Source: an uncultured Erysipelotrichaceae bacterium (GTDB taxonomy: Bacteria; Bacillota_I; Bacilli_A; Erysipelotrichales; Erysipelotrichaceae). Taken from it: DNA of 19,057 nt. The first letter of the stretch is position 1. Each line of letters begins with the position of its first letter. A program made the translations under genes and the position numbers. Shown piece after piece: positions 7,201-12,766 of this stretch. Location: the NCBI GenBank assembly GCA_900319505.1, contig ONOV01000221.1, positions 1 through 19,057 of the forward strand, read 5' to 3'. The notes under the pieces are model-generated. The model saw only the letters and a program-made list of their open reading frames with translations, had not been told where the DNA came from and did no database searches.

Positions 7201-7843
7201 AGCAGTAATTTTTGACATGGATGGTACAACCCTGTACACCCTGCAGGATCTGTCTGATGGATTGAACTATGCCCTCAGAAAGAACGGTTTTCCACCAAAG
7301 CCGATCGAAGAGATCCGGCTGTTTGTGGGTAATGGTGTACACAGTGAAGCAGAACACAGTGTACCGTCCGGCACATCCGAAGCAGAAATTGAGAAAGTGT
7401 ACCAGGACTTTCTGCCCTGGTATAATGCCCACTGCAATGATCATACAAAGCCGTATGACGGCATTCTGGATCTGCTGAAGCACATTCGGGCACACGGCAT
7501 GCGTACAGCGATCGTTTCCAATAAGGGCGATGAAGCGGTACAGATTCTGGATGAGATGTATTTCCATGGTCTGATAGATGCAGGGGTTGGCGAAAAGGAA
7601 GGCATTGCCCGCAAACCGGCGCCGGATACGGTCAATGCCGTATTGAAACAGCTGAATGTTGCCAGAGAAGATGCGGTGTATATCGGGGACAGTGAAGTGG
7701 ATCTTGAAACAGCGAAGAATGCAGGCATGGACTGCATCATTGTGCTGTGGGGCTACCGGGATGAGGCGTTTCTGAAGGAAAAAGGAGCCCTGGATCCGGT
7801 ACATACAGTAAAGGAACTGGAGGAAAGACTGATACATGAGTGA
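7181..7843 (+). CDS. HAD family hydrolase, phosphoglycolate-phosphatase-like, copy 1
   Basis: A 220-residue HAD phosphatase. Motif I is FDMDGTT (Asp12 nucleophile, Asp14 acid/base), motif II IVSNK (Ser113), motif III Lys145 in ARKPAPD, and motif IV GDSEVD (Asp170, Asp174). A helical cap of type C1 lies between motifs I and II. The cap loop FVGNGVHSEAEHSVP (about 48-62) lacks the G-x-G-x-x-x-L pattern usual in phosphoglycolate phosphatases and kept in the next gene, so substrate choice may differ. The start overlaps the end of the M20 gene by 20 bases, and the ribosome site is weak (GGAAAGCAGAG), pointing to translational coupling. The substrate is likely a small phosphorylated metabolite but is not known. 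Confidence 0.87.
   Translation: MAVKQYKAVIFDMDGTTLYTLQDLSDGLNYALRKNGFPPKPIEEIRLFVGNGVHSEAEHSVPSGTSEAEIEKVYQDFLPWYNAHCNDHTKPYDGILDLLKHIRAHGMRTAIVSNKGDEAVQILDEMYFHGLIDAGVGEKEGIARKPAPDTVNAVLKQLNVAREDAVYIGDSEVDLETAKNAGMDCIIVLWGYRDEAFLKEKGALDPVHTVKELEERLIHE
7661..7737 (+). repeat. Near-identical 77-base block shared by the two HAD genes (first copy)
   Basis: This block over motif IV of HAD copy 1 matches 8319-8395 in HAD copy 2 at 75 of 77 bases, counted by eye, whereas flanking parts of the genes differ much more. It fits selection on the motif plus recent conversion between the copies. Confidence 0.8.
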
Positions 7844-8498
7844 ACTGAAAGATAAAGAACTGATCATCTTTGACATGGATGGAACAACCCTCTACACCCT
7901 GGATGATCTGTGGGACACAGCCAATTATGCCCTGGCGAAAAACGGTCTTCCCTTGCGAAAGAAAGAGGAAATCAGGCAGTTTGCCGGCTATGGCCTGAAG
8001 CGTCTGATTGAGCAGGCGGTGCCGGATGGTACACCGGCCGGATTATGTGAGCAGTGCTTTCAGGATCTGACGGAACATTATAAAGTGCACTGTAATGACA
8101 AGACACGTCCGTATGACGGGATACCGGAACTGATGCGGGCACTGCGTCAGGCGGGAAAGAAAACAGCTGTTGTCTCCAATAAGGCAGACTATGCGGTACA
8201 GATTCTCGATGAGAAGTATTTTCCCGGTCTGCTCGATATGGGTGAAGGGGAAAGAGAAGGCATTGCCCGCAAGCCCCATGCGGATATGGTCAATGCTGTG
8301 CTGGAACAATTGCATACTGCCAGAGAAGATGCGGTGTATATCGGAGACAGTGAAGTGGATCTTGAAACAGCGAAGAATGCCGGCATGGACTGCATTGCAG
8401 TGCTGTGGGGATACCGTTCAGAAGCATTCCTGAAACAGCAGGGAGCGGTCCATATTGTCAAAGATGTGGATGAATTGAAGAAAGTTCTGTTAGGGTAA
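7836..8498 (+). CDS. HAD family hydrolase, phosphoglycolate-phosphatase-like, copy 2
   Basis: A 220-residue paralog of the preceding gene, overlapping it by eight bases. The HAD residues are intact: Asp13 and Asp15 (FDMDGTT), Ser114 (VVSNK), Lys146 (ARKPHAD), Asp171 and Asp175 (GDSEVD). The cap segment FAGYGLKRLIEQAVP (about 49-63) keeps the G-x-G-x-x-x-L pattern of phosphoglycolate phosphatases, unlike copy 1. Both proteins share HCND-x-T-x-PYDGI and a long identical block around motif IV. It is the last gene of the operon starting at 4292 and is followed by a bidirectional terminator. The tandem pair is a clear local duplication. Confidence 0.88.
   Translation: MSELKDKELIIFDMDGTTLYTLDDLWDTANYALAKNGLPLRKKEEIRQFAGYGLKRLIEQAVPDGTPAGLCEQCFQDLTEHYKVHCNDKTRPYDGIPELMRALRQAGKKTAVVSNKADYAVQILDEKYFPGLLDMGEGEREGIARKPHADMVNAVLEQLHTAREDAVYIGDSEVDLETAKNAGMDCIAVLWGYRSEAFLKQQGAVHIVKDVDELKKVLLG
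8319..8395 (+). repeat. Near-identical 77-base block shared by the two HAD genes (second copy)
   Basis: Second copy of the block at 7661-7737; the two differences are silent (GGG/GGA and GCA/GCC codons). Confidence 0.8.
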
Positions 8499-8506
8499 AA
8501 AGAAAG

Positions 8507-8533
8507 CGGCTCTGCACGAGGTGTGCAGGGCCG
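8507..8533. terminator. Bidirectional terminator between convergent HAD and aldo/keto-reductase genes
   Basis: An 11-bp stem CGGCTCTGCAC/GTGCAGGGCCG (8507-8517 with 8523-8533, one wobble) with a 5-base loop. On the minus strand it is followed by TTTCTTTTT, a good terminator for the aldo/keto-reductase gene; on the plus strand only TTT follows, so it is weaker for the HAD operon. Confidence 0.8.
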
Positions 8534-8541
8534 TTTCAGAT

Positions 8542-9390
8542 TCAGAAATCAGCTTCGTCCGGATTGATGTTCTCCGGGCCGTAATTTTTCATATTATCAA
8601 GATATTTCATCTCATCTGAAGAGAGACGGAAATTGTAGGCATTGAAGTTTTCAGCCAGTGTCTTTTCATCACTGCCGTTGACCAGGGCGATGCAGTCTTT
8701 TTCAAACAGATACCTGACACAGATCTGCTGGGGTGTTACCTTGTACTTCTCGGCGAAGATCTTCAGCTCGCGGCTGTTGAGAATCGGTGCATCCTCATCC
8801 GGCAGATAGCCTTCGGTCTGGATCTTATGGGATGAAGCGCAGTCTACATTGTCAGTGAACGGAAAGCCCGGGTAGATGCGCGCTTCATTCAGCATTGGAG
8901 CGATCTCACTGTGATCCAGCGTGTATTCAATATGCCGTGATTCATAGTTGGCAACACCGATGGCACGCGCACTGCCTGACTTGTAGATCTCTTCCAGAGC
9001 ATGCCATGTGGCGACAATTGTTTCTTCATACGTATCACGGAAGCCAACCGGATTCGGCCAGTCAATCAGAAGCAGATCCGCATAATCTGTCTGCAGACGG
9101 GACAGAGAGTTGCGGAAGCCGTGCCTTGCGGCATCAAAGCCGTGATCACTGTTGGCAATCTTGACGGTCAGAAAGAAATCTTCCCGCTTCAGGCCGCTGT
9201 CCCGGCAGGCGCGGGCGAACGTCTTTTCCACGTCATGATCGGAGCAGACATCAAAGTGCCTGTAGCCGGCATGAATGGCAGTGAGAATATTCTGATATAC
9301 ATTTTTATCTGTTCTTCTGACCCGGAAGCCAAGGGTCGGAATTTTTACACCATTATGCAGAAGAACAGACGGCTTATCGATAAAACTCAT
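8542..9390 (-). CDS. Aldo/keto reductase-fold protein with altered catalytic residues
   Basis: A 282-residue protein of the aldo/keto reductase TIM-barrel family, recognised by GVKIPTLGF, AGYRHFD, the strand DYADLLLIDWPNP, GSARAIGVANYESRHIE and the C-terminal AENFNAYNFRLSSDEM. The classic tetrad Asp-Tyr-Lys-His is damaged: Asp47 and Lys77 remain, but the Tyr position is His52 (DVCSDHDVEK) and the His of the usual LIHWP is Asp110. The cofactor region is also unusual: the K-S...R-x-x-EN motif that binds the NADPH phosphate reads NGSDEKTLAEN, and the nicotinamide-stacking NQ/E segment reads NEAR. I infer a non-reductase or binding role; a changed reaction is possible. GGAGG precedes the start on the minus strand. 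It is a single-gene unit, convergent with the HAD operon. Confidence 0.85.
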   Translation of the reverse strand: MSFIDKPSVLLHNGVKIPTLGFRVRRTDKNVYQNILTAIHAGYRHFDVCSDHDVEKTFARACRDSGLKREDFFLTVKIANSDHGFDAARHGFRNSLSRLQTDYADLLLIDWPNPVGFRDTYEETIVATWHALEEIYKSGSARAIGVANYESRHIEYTLDHSEIAPMLNEARIYPGFPFTDNVDCASSHKIQTEGYLPDEDAPILNSRELKIFAEKYKVTPQQICVRYLFEKDCIALVNGSDEKTLAENFNAYNFRLSSDEMKYLDNMKNYGPENINPDEADF

Positions 9391-9409
9391 CTGGAAACCT
9401 CCGTGCTTT

Positions 9410-9438
9410 ATTATATAACAGCAGACTCATGAAAACTG
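9410..9438 (-). promoter_or_regulatory. Possible promoter of the aldo/keto-reductase-like gene
   Basis: On the minus strand TATAAT (plus 9410-9415) is well placed before the gene and is preceded by TG (TGTTATATAAT). The -35 region (CAGTTT, plus 9433-9438) is poor, so only the -10 is convincing. Confidence 0.4.
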
Positions 9439-9499
9439 TGGAAGAATGCGGAAAACGTAACCCGTTCATTCACATATAAAAAGATGTGGATATCCCGGA

Positions 9500-9517
9500 A
9501 ATGTAAAAGTTTACATT
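9500..9517. promoter_or_regulatory. 18-bp perfect palindrome, candidate repressor operator
   Basis: AATGTAAA-AG-TTTACATT is symmetric with a 2-base centre. It lies in the divergent region between the aldo/keto-reductase-like gene (minus) and the 50-aa gene (plus), where a dimeric repressor or activator could act on both. I cannot assign the cognate regulator. Confidence 0.6.
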
Positions 9518-9550
9518 CTGCTGCTGTGCACAGCTATGAACAGTAACAAG

Positions 9551-9606
9551 ACCTTCTTTCTTTAGTATATAAATGCGGCTGATGATCAGCGGCTAAGAAA
9601 GAAGGT
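9551..9606 (+). promoter_or_regulatory. Long inverted repeat whose right arm contains a ribosome site
   Basis: ACCTTCTTTCTTTAG (9551-9565) pairs with CTAAGAAAGAAGGT (9593-9606), 14 pairs with one bulged T. An inner hairpin GCTGA-TGA-TCAGC (9579-9591 region) lies between the arms. GAAGGT (9601-9606) is the only plausible ribosome site of the 50-aa gene and would be hidden when the stem forms. TATATAAAT (9566-9574) between the arms could instead be a -10 box, in which case the left arm is not transcribed and the repeat would act as DNA. Confidence 0.7.
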
Positions 9607-9612
9607 AATATT

Positions 9613-9765
9613 ATGAAACGGAAAATCAAGAAATGCATGACCGTATCCGAAGGAGAGATCCATGTTGAGGATCTTACGCCGGAACAGCTCTACCGTGCTC
9701 TGCATACGGGCTTTATGAGCCTGGCCATGCCTGCCGCTGTTCATCAGGAAAAGAAAGCCGCCTGA
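9613..9765 (+). CDS. Small basic protein, 50 aa, function unknown
   Basis: A short open frame MKRKIKKCMTVSEG... ending QEKKAA. It starts six bases after GAAGGT, which is the right arm of a long inverted repeat. The N-terminal eight residues are strongly basic; the middle EIHVEDLTPEQLYRALHTGF looks like a short strand followed by an amphipathic helix, with no membrane segment. I do not recognise a family. Evidence for a real gene is the ribosome site, the designed-looking leader and the codon use (CTG, GCC, CCG), similar to neighbouring genes. It has no operon partner: a minus-strand tRNA lies downstream. It could also be a leader peptide or a spurious frame. Confidence 0.5.
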   Translation: MKRKIKKCMTVSEGEIHVEDLTPEQLYRALHTGFMSLAMPAAVHQEKKAA

Positions 9766-9870
9766 CCGGTATATTTAATTCTGCCTCTCATCATCAGTGA
9801 ACCGGTCTGCAGATATGGTGCTGCCACACTGTATCTGCTTTTCTTTTTCCTGATCCTGATGATAAACATA

Positions 9871-9899
9871 AAAAAGATCAGATCTTTCGATCTGATCTT
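9871..9899 (-). terminator. Rho-independent terminator of tRNA-Lys
   Basis: A perfect 11-bp stem AAGATCAGATC/GATCTGATCTT (9874-9884 with 9889-9899) with a TTTC tetraloop on the plus strand. Read on the minus strand it is followed by a run of T, just after the tRNA. Confidence 0.9.
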
Positions 9900-9902
9900 A
9901 CA

Positions 9903-9978
9903 TGGTGGTCCCTGAGGGACTCGAACCCTCGACCCACTGATTAAGAGTCAGTTGCTCTACCAACTGAGCTAAGGGACC
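9903..9978 (-). tRNA. tRNA-Lys (anticodon CTT)
   Basis: The 76-base minus-strand sequence folds as a complete cloverleaf: acceptor GGTCCCT/AGGGACC, D stem GCTC/GAGC with AGTTGGTA loop, anticodon stem ACTGA/TCAGT with loop CTCTTAA (anticodon CTT, reading AAG), variable GGGTC, T stem GAGGG/CCCTC with TTCGAGT loop, discriminator A and an encoded CCA. Promoter and terminator flank it, so it is a single-gene unit. Confidence 0.97.
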
Positions 9979-9998
9979 ATTTCCCTTGGTGCTCGATT

Positions 9999-10027
9999 AT
10001 ATTAACTCTGTCTGCTATCAGTGTCAA
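9999..10027 (-). promoter_or_regulatory. Promoter of tRNA-Lys
   Basis: On the minus strand a perfect TTGACA (plus 10022-10027), 17 bases, then TAATAT (plus 9999-10004), overlapping a second possible -10 TATAAT at plus 9996-10001. Transcription would start near 9990, a few bases before the tRNA. Confidence 0.85.
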
Positions 10028-10087
10028 CATGAAATTTTAAAAAAATGAATATCTGAGAAAATAAATATAAGAAACTGCTGAAGGAAA

Positions 10088-10102
10088 TGGCGTGAAGCGC
10101 CA
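10088..10102 (-). terminator. Possible weak terminator after the phosphatase gene
   Basis: A 5-bp GC-rich stem TGGCG/CGCCA with a 5-base loop. On the minus strand it is followed by TTTCCTT, a poor T-run. Nothing else was seen in the 180-base gap between the tRNA and the phosphatase gene. Confidence 0.35.
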
Positions 10103-10159
10103 GTACTGCTTAAGAATAGGAGCGGATAGAATTACTTTGCTGGTTTTAAAACTATCTGT

Positions 10160-10783
10160 TCAGAATTGCTCGTAGCCGGGATTGGAACGTTCTGTTTCCG
10201 TGAAAGTGCCATTTTCATATAGTACTATGGCATAACCGCAGTTAGGCAGCTTGACAGACCAGTAATTCTCTAAAGGAATCTGGAACATCAGTCCCTGTAT
10301 GGCAGCGCTGATTCCAGCATGTGATGCAACTAGAATTGTTCTGCCGTCATTTGCCGGATTCAGAAGATACTGGCTGATGAACTCTTTTGCCCGATTATAA
10401 ACCTGCTGAAATGTTTCGCCGCCTATGGCAGGAACAAACAGTTCGGGATGATGTTCATAGTTATAGGCACGACAGTTCTGGTAATAGATCGGAATATGAC
10501 GATAGCTGCTTCCTTCGGACAGTCCATAACCGTGTTCTACCAGAAGGTCAGTCGTTTGAATCGGAATATCACGGCCATTCAGTGCAATACGGGCTGTATC
10601 AACTGCCCGGGAAAGGGGACTGGAATAGCAGATGTCGATTTTTCGATTGGCAAGTTTTTCAGCAAGTTCATGTGCCTGGGCGATGCCAGTGCTGTTTAAG
10701 GGAATATTAACCTGACCCTGCATGCGCTTCTTCTGATTCCAGAAAGTTTTTCCATGACGGATCAGTATGATTTCAGTTTTCAT
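10160..10783 (-). CDS. Histidine phosphatase family protein (phosphoglycerate-mutase-like)
   Basis: A 207-residue enzyme of the histidine phosphatase superfamily. The phospho-accepting RHG motif is at residues 9-11 (LIRHGKT), the SSPLSRA-x-x-TA signature at 54-64, the proton-donor glutamate in LVEHGYGLSEG (Glu83), and the second histidine in ASHAG (His155). Such proteins remove phosphate from small sugar phosphates or cofactors, or act as mutases; the sequence does not decide. Its start overlaps the end of the RpiR-type regulator gene by 11 bases, and the ribosome site GAGG lies inside that gene, so both are made together. The link to a divergent sugar PTS operon suggests it acts on a phosphorylated intermediate of that pathway, perhaps to relieve sugar-phosphate stress. 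Confidence 0.88.
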   Translation of the reverse strand: MKTEIILIRHGKTFWNQKKRMQGQVNIPLNSTGIAQAHELAEKLANRKIDICYSSPLSRAVDTARIALNGRDIPIQTTDLLVEHGYGLSEGSSYRHIPIYYQNCRAYNYEHHPELFVPAIGGETFQQVYNRAKEFISQYLLNPANDGRTILVASHAGISAAIQGLMFQIPLENYWSVKLPNCGYAIVLYENGTFTETERSNPGYEQF

Positions 10784-11669
10784 CTTCTTTTTTCCTCTTA
10801 TATGTAGAGCGCGTGCTTTCAGTACTCATCTTTGTCTTTTTGAGATTTTCAGCTGCTTTCTTCTCATCCATAACCTGACACAGAACAAATAGAGCATCCA
10901 GAATGCTCAGCTGAGACATGTGAACGGATATTGATTCGGGCCGGTATTTACGTTCTGAAGATGATGAAGGAATGACGATGTCGGCGTAATCAGAGACCGG
11001 GGCATCAGGATAGCTTGTCAGGGCAATGACATTTGCTCCTGCTTTGTGGGCTGTGTGCGCAACTTCATTGGTCTGGATGTTAGTGCCGGTATGTGAGATC
11101 ACAAAAGCACAGTCTCCAGGCTGAAGCAGAGCAGCACTCATAAGCTGCATATGATAATCCGCAATATAGCCGCAGCGAAGAGCAGAGCGGATAAAGATCT
11201 GATAACATTCCAGGGCAATTGACGCGGAAGCGCCCAGACCGAAGAAAAAGACCTTATTAGAATGTACCATCATCTCTGCTGCGTTTTCGATTACATCCGT
11301 ATGAATCACCTGTAAAGTGTCCTGAATCGTCTTGATGTTGGCACCGAATACTTTCTGAATAATTTCTGATGTGCTGTCACCCTGCTCTATTTCTTCAAAC
11401 AGGTAGGGATTATTATCGTTGTCTGAAGTGAGCAGAGCAATTTTCAGTTCTTTGAAGCCGGAATAGCCCAGCCTGCGTGCATATTTATAAATTGTAGAAT
11501 CAGCTACCTGAAGCTCTTTGGCAATGTCGCTGATGGAAGCGTGAGCTGCATATGAGGGATTTGCAAGGAGGTAATCGGATATAGCCCGGTCAATCGTGCT
11601 CATCTCATCATAGGAACTCTTTATTTCATTAATAATCGATTTATGATCTTCCTGTCTGTTTTCATCCAT
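10773..11669 (-). CDS. MurR/RpiR family transcriptional regulator (HTH-SIS)
   Basis: A 298-residue regulator. The start at 11669 follows GAGG on the minus strand; a longer in-frame extension to 11840 would run through the divergent promoter and is rejected. The N-terminal HTH_6 domain occupies about residues 12-80, with the helix-turn-helix near 45-72 (SISDIAKELQVADSTIYKYARRLGYSGF, split across two helices). A SIS sugar-phosphate-binding domain follows at about 125-265, with FFFGLGASAS and the phosphate-loop ISHTGTN (191-197). It would sense a phosphosugar from the adjacent pathway and control the divergent PTS operon, and probably its own promoter. The C-terminus ends in a lysine/arginine-rich tail (TYKRKKEDEN). 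Confidence 0.93.
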   Translation of the reverse strand: MDENRQEDHKSIINEIKSSYDEMSTIDRAISDYLLANPSYAAHASISDIAKELQVADSTIYKYARRLGYSGFKELKIALLTSDNDNNPYLFEEIEQGDSTSEIIQKVFGANIKTIQDTLQVIHTDVIENAAEMMVHSNKVFFFGLGASASIALECYQIFIRSALRCGYIADYHMQLMSAALLQPGDCAFVISHTGTNIQTNEVAHTAHKAGANVIALTSYPDAPVSDYADIVIPSSSSERKYRPESISVHMSQLSILDALFVLCQVMDEKKAAENLKKTKMSTESTRSTYKRKKEDEN

Positions 11670-11724
11670 AACGTTTTTCCTCTGTGATAGGTGATACGTT
11701 CGAAATATTTTTTGTCCTGCAATG

Positions 11725-11753
11725 ATAATATCACATAATTTTAGGCTGTTCGA
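11725..11753 (-). promoter_or_regulatory. Possible promoter of the regulator/phosphatase pair
   Basis: On the minus strand TATTAT (plus 11725-11730) is preceded by 17 bases and TCGAAC (plus 11748-11753), a weak -35. It is the best candidate in the 235-base divergent region. Confidence 0.35.
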
Positions 11754-11761
11754 CTGTTTGA

Positions 11762-11777
11762 GAAAAAAATAATTTTC
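11762..11777. promoter_or_regulatory. GAAAA/TTTTC inverted repeat, candidate RpiR operator (upstream site)
   Basis: GAAAAAAATAATTTTC has GAAAA and TTTTC arms six bases apart, between the two divergent promoters. Many RpiR-family regulators bind AT-rich repeats with GAAA/TTTC arms; assignment here is an inference. Confidence 0.4.
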
Positions 11778-11798
11778 TATTAAAAAACAAATTTTCCA

Positions 11799-11827
11799 TT
11801 GTAAAGCGCTTACGGTAGTGTTAATAT
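11799..11827 (+). promoter_or_regulatory. Promoter of the PTS/aldolase/kinase operon with an overlapping cre-like site
   Basis: TTGTAA (11799-11804), 17 bases, TAATAT (11822-11827). The -35 and spacer contain GTAAAGCGCTTAC (11801-11813), which keeps the AAGCGCTT core of catabolite-responsive elements but departs from the CcpA consensus at its ends. Binding there would block polymerase when preferred sugars are present. Confidence 0.6.
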
Positions 11828-11846
11828 CCTCATGTACCAATAAAAA

Positions 11847-11876
11847 GAAAAAATATTTTTCACTTTATGGGAAAAA
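11847..11876. promoter_or_regulatory. GAAAAA/TTTTTC repeats in the PTS operon leader, candidate RpiR operator
   Basis: GAAAAAATATTTTTC (11847-11861) is followed by GAAAAA (11871-11876), making two overlapping inverted repeats just downstream of the transcription start. A repressor bound here would stop transcription; it echoes the upstream GAAAA/TTTTC site. Confidence 0.4.
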
Positions 11877-11904
11877 TAACGCACAGAATGCGTGAGGAGG
11901 ATCC

Positions 11905-12378
11905 ATGCTCGGAAAAGAAATTATTATGCGTGAACTGACTGCAGTTGATCTGGAAGCAGAGACATACGAGGACGTATTTGAAAAGATGGCACCTAAGTTT
12001 CTTGAACTGGGATATGTCAATGAAAAATATCTTCCGACGATCAAAGTCAGAGAAGCGCAATATCCGACAGCACTGCCGGTTGAACCCTATCCGATTGCGA
12101 TTCCTCATACGGAAGCGGATGCAATTATCAGACCATTCATTGCACCTGTCCGTCTGAAGAACACCGTGAAATGGGGGGATATGTCAAACCCGGATAACAA
12201 GTTTGATGTAAAGCTTGTGTTCATGCTTGGATTCAAGGATCCTGGCGAACATATCGAGCTTCTTCAGATTCTTGTTTATAACTTTCAGAAACCTGAGTGG
12301 GTTAATAAGCTGTTCGCCGCCAAGACAGATCAGGAACTCTATGATGCTGTATTGGCAATGGAATGGAAACATGACTGA
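11905..12378 (+). CDS. gatA: PTS EIIA component, galactitol (GatA) type
   Basis: A 157-residue cytoplasmic phosphocarrier of the PTS_EIIA_2 (fructose/mannitol-like) fold. The phosphorylated histidine is His68 in PIAIPHTEA, preceded by REAQYPTALPVEPY, which follows E. coli GatA (REAEFPTG...IAIPHCEA). It takes phosphate from HPr and passes it to EIIB. GAGGAGG (11894-11900) is only four bases before the ATG at 11905, so the next in-frame ATG at 11926 is an alternative start. It is the first gene of a long operon divergent from the RpiR-type regulator. The gat symbol denotes the transporter family only; the sugar carried here is unknown. Confidence 0.9.
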   Translation: MLGKEIIMRELTAVDLEAETYEDVFEKMAPKFLELGYVNEKYLPTIKVREAQYPTALPVEPYPIAIPHTEADAIIRPFIAPVRLKNTVKWGDMSNPDNKFDVKLVFMLGFKDPGEHIELLQILVYNFQKPEWVNKLFAAKTDQELYDAVLAMEWKHD

Positions 12379-12430
12379 CTGAACAGCTTGAATTACAGGC
12401 AATTATTTATTCATAAAGGAGGATTAAAAA

Positions 12431-12733
12431 ATGCCAGTAAAAGTTATCGTTGCATGTGGAAGCGGTGTGGCTACCAGCCAGACAATTGCTTCAAAGGTCA
12501 ATCGTATGCTGAAGAACGACAAAATCGACGCTGAAGTAGAAGCTGTTGACCTCAAGAGTGTTGACCGTAATCTGAAGGATGCGGCAGCTTACATCAGTAT
12601 CGTGAATGACCACAAGACTTATGATCTGCCGGTTATCAATGGAATCAAATTCCTGACAGGTATGGGCCAGCAGGATGAGTACAAGAAGCTTGTCGCTGCA
12701 ATTAATGATTATCAGAAAAAGCATCTTGGATGA
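12431..12733 (+). CDS. gatB: PTS EIIB component, galactitol (GatB) type
   Basis: A 100-residue PTS_IIB protein. The phosphocysteine is Cys9 in VIVACGSGVATS, matching GatB IIVACGGAVATS, and the middle and end (DLPVINGIKFLTGMG) follow GatB (DIPLVHGMPFVSGVG). It receives phosphate from EIIA His68 and delivers it to the substrate crossing EIIC. AAAGGAGG lies about eight bases before the ATG. The gap to EIIA is 52 bases without a terminator. Confidence 0.93.
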   Translation: MPVKVIVACGSGVATSQTIASKVNRMLKNDKIDAEVEAVDLKSVDRNLKDAAAYISIVNDHKTYDLPVINGIKFLTGMGQQDEYKKLVAAINDYQKKHLG

Positions 12734-12766
12734 TGCATTAAGTAAACAAAAAGGGGAGTAACTATT

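Noticed and set aside
7157..7876. Minus-strand open frame of about 240 codons opposite the HAD genes
   Set aside because: Fully covered by two plus-strand genes with intact HAD motifs; similar shadows arise over both paralogs.
7661..8395. Insertion-sequence or mobile-element repeat
   Set aside because: The repeated block is in-frame inside two paralogous genes and has no terminal inverted repeats; gene duplication explains it.
11700..11840. Longer start for the RpiR-type regulator at 11840
   Set aside because: The extra 57 residues would cross the divergent PTS promoter and have no RpiR similarity; ATG at 11669 has a ribosome site and fits family length.
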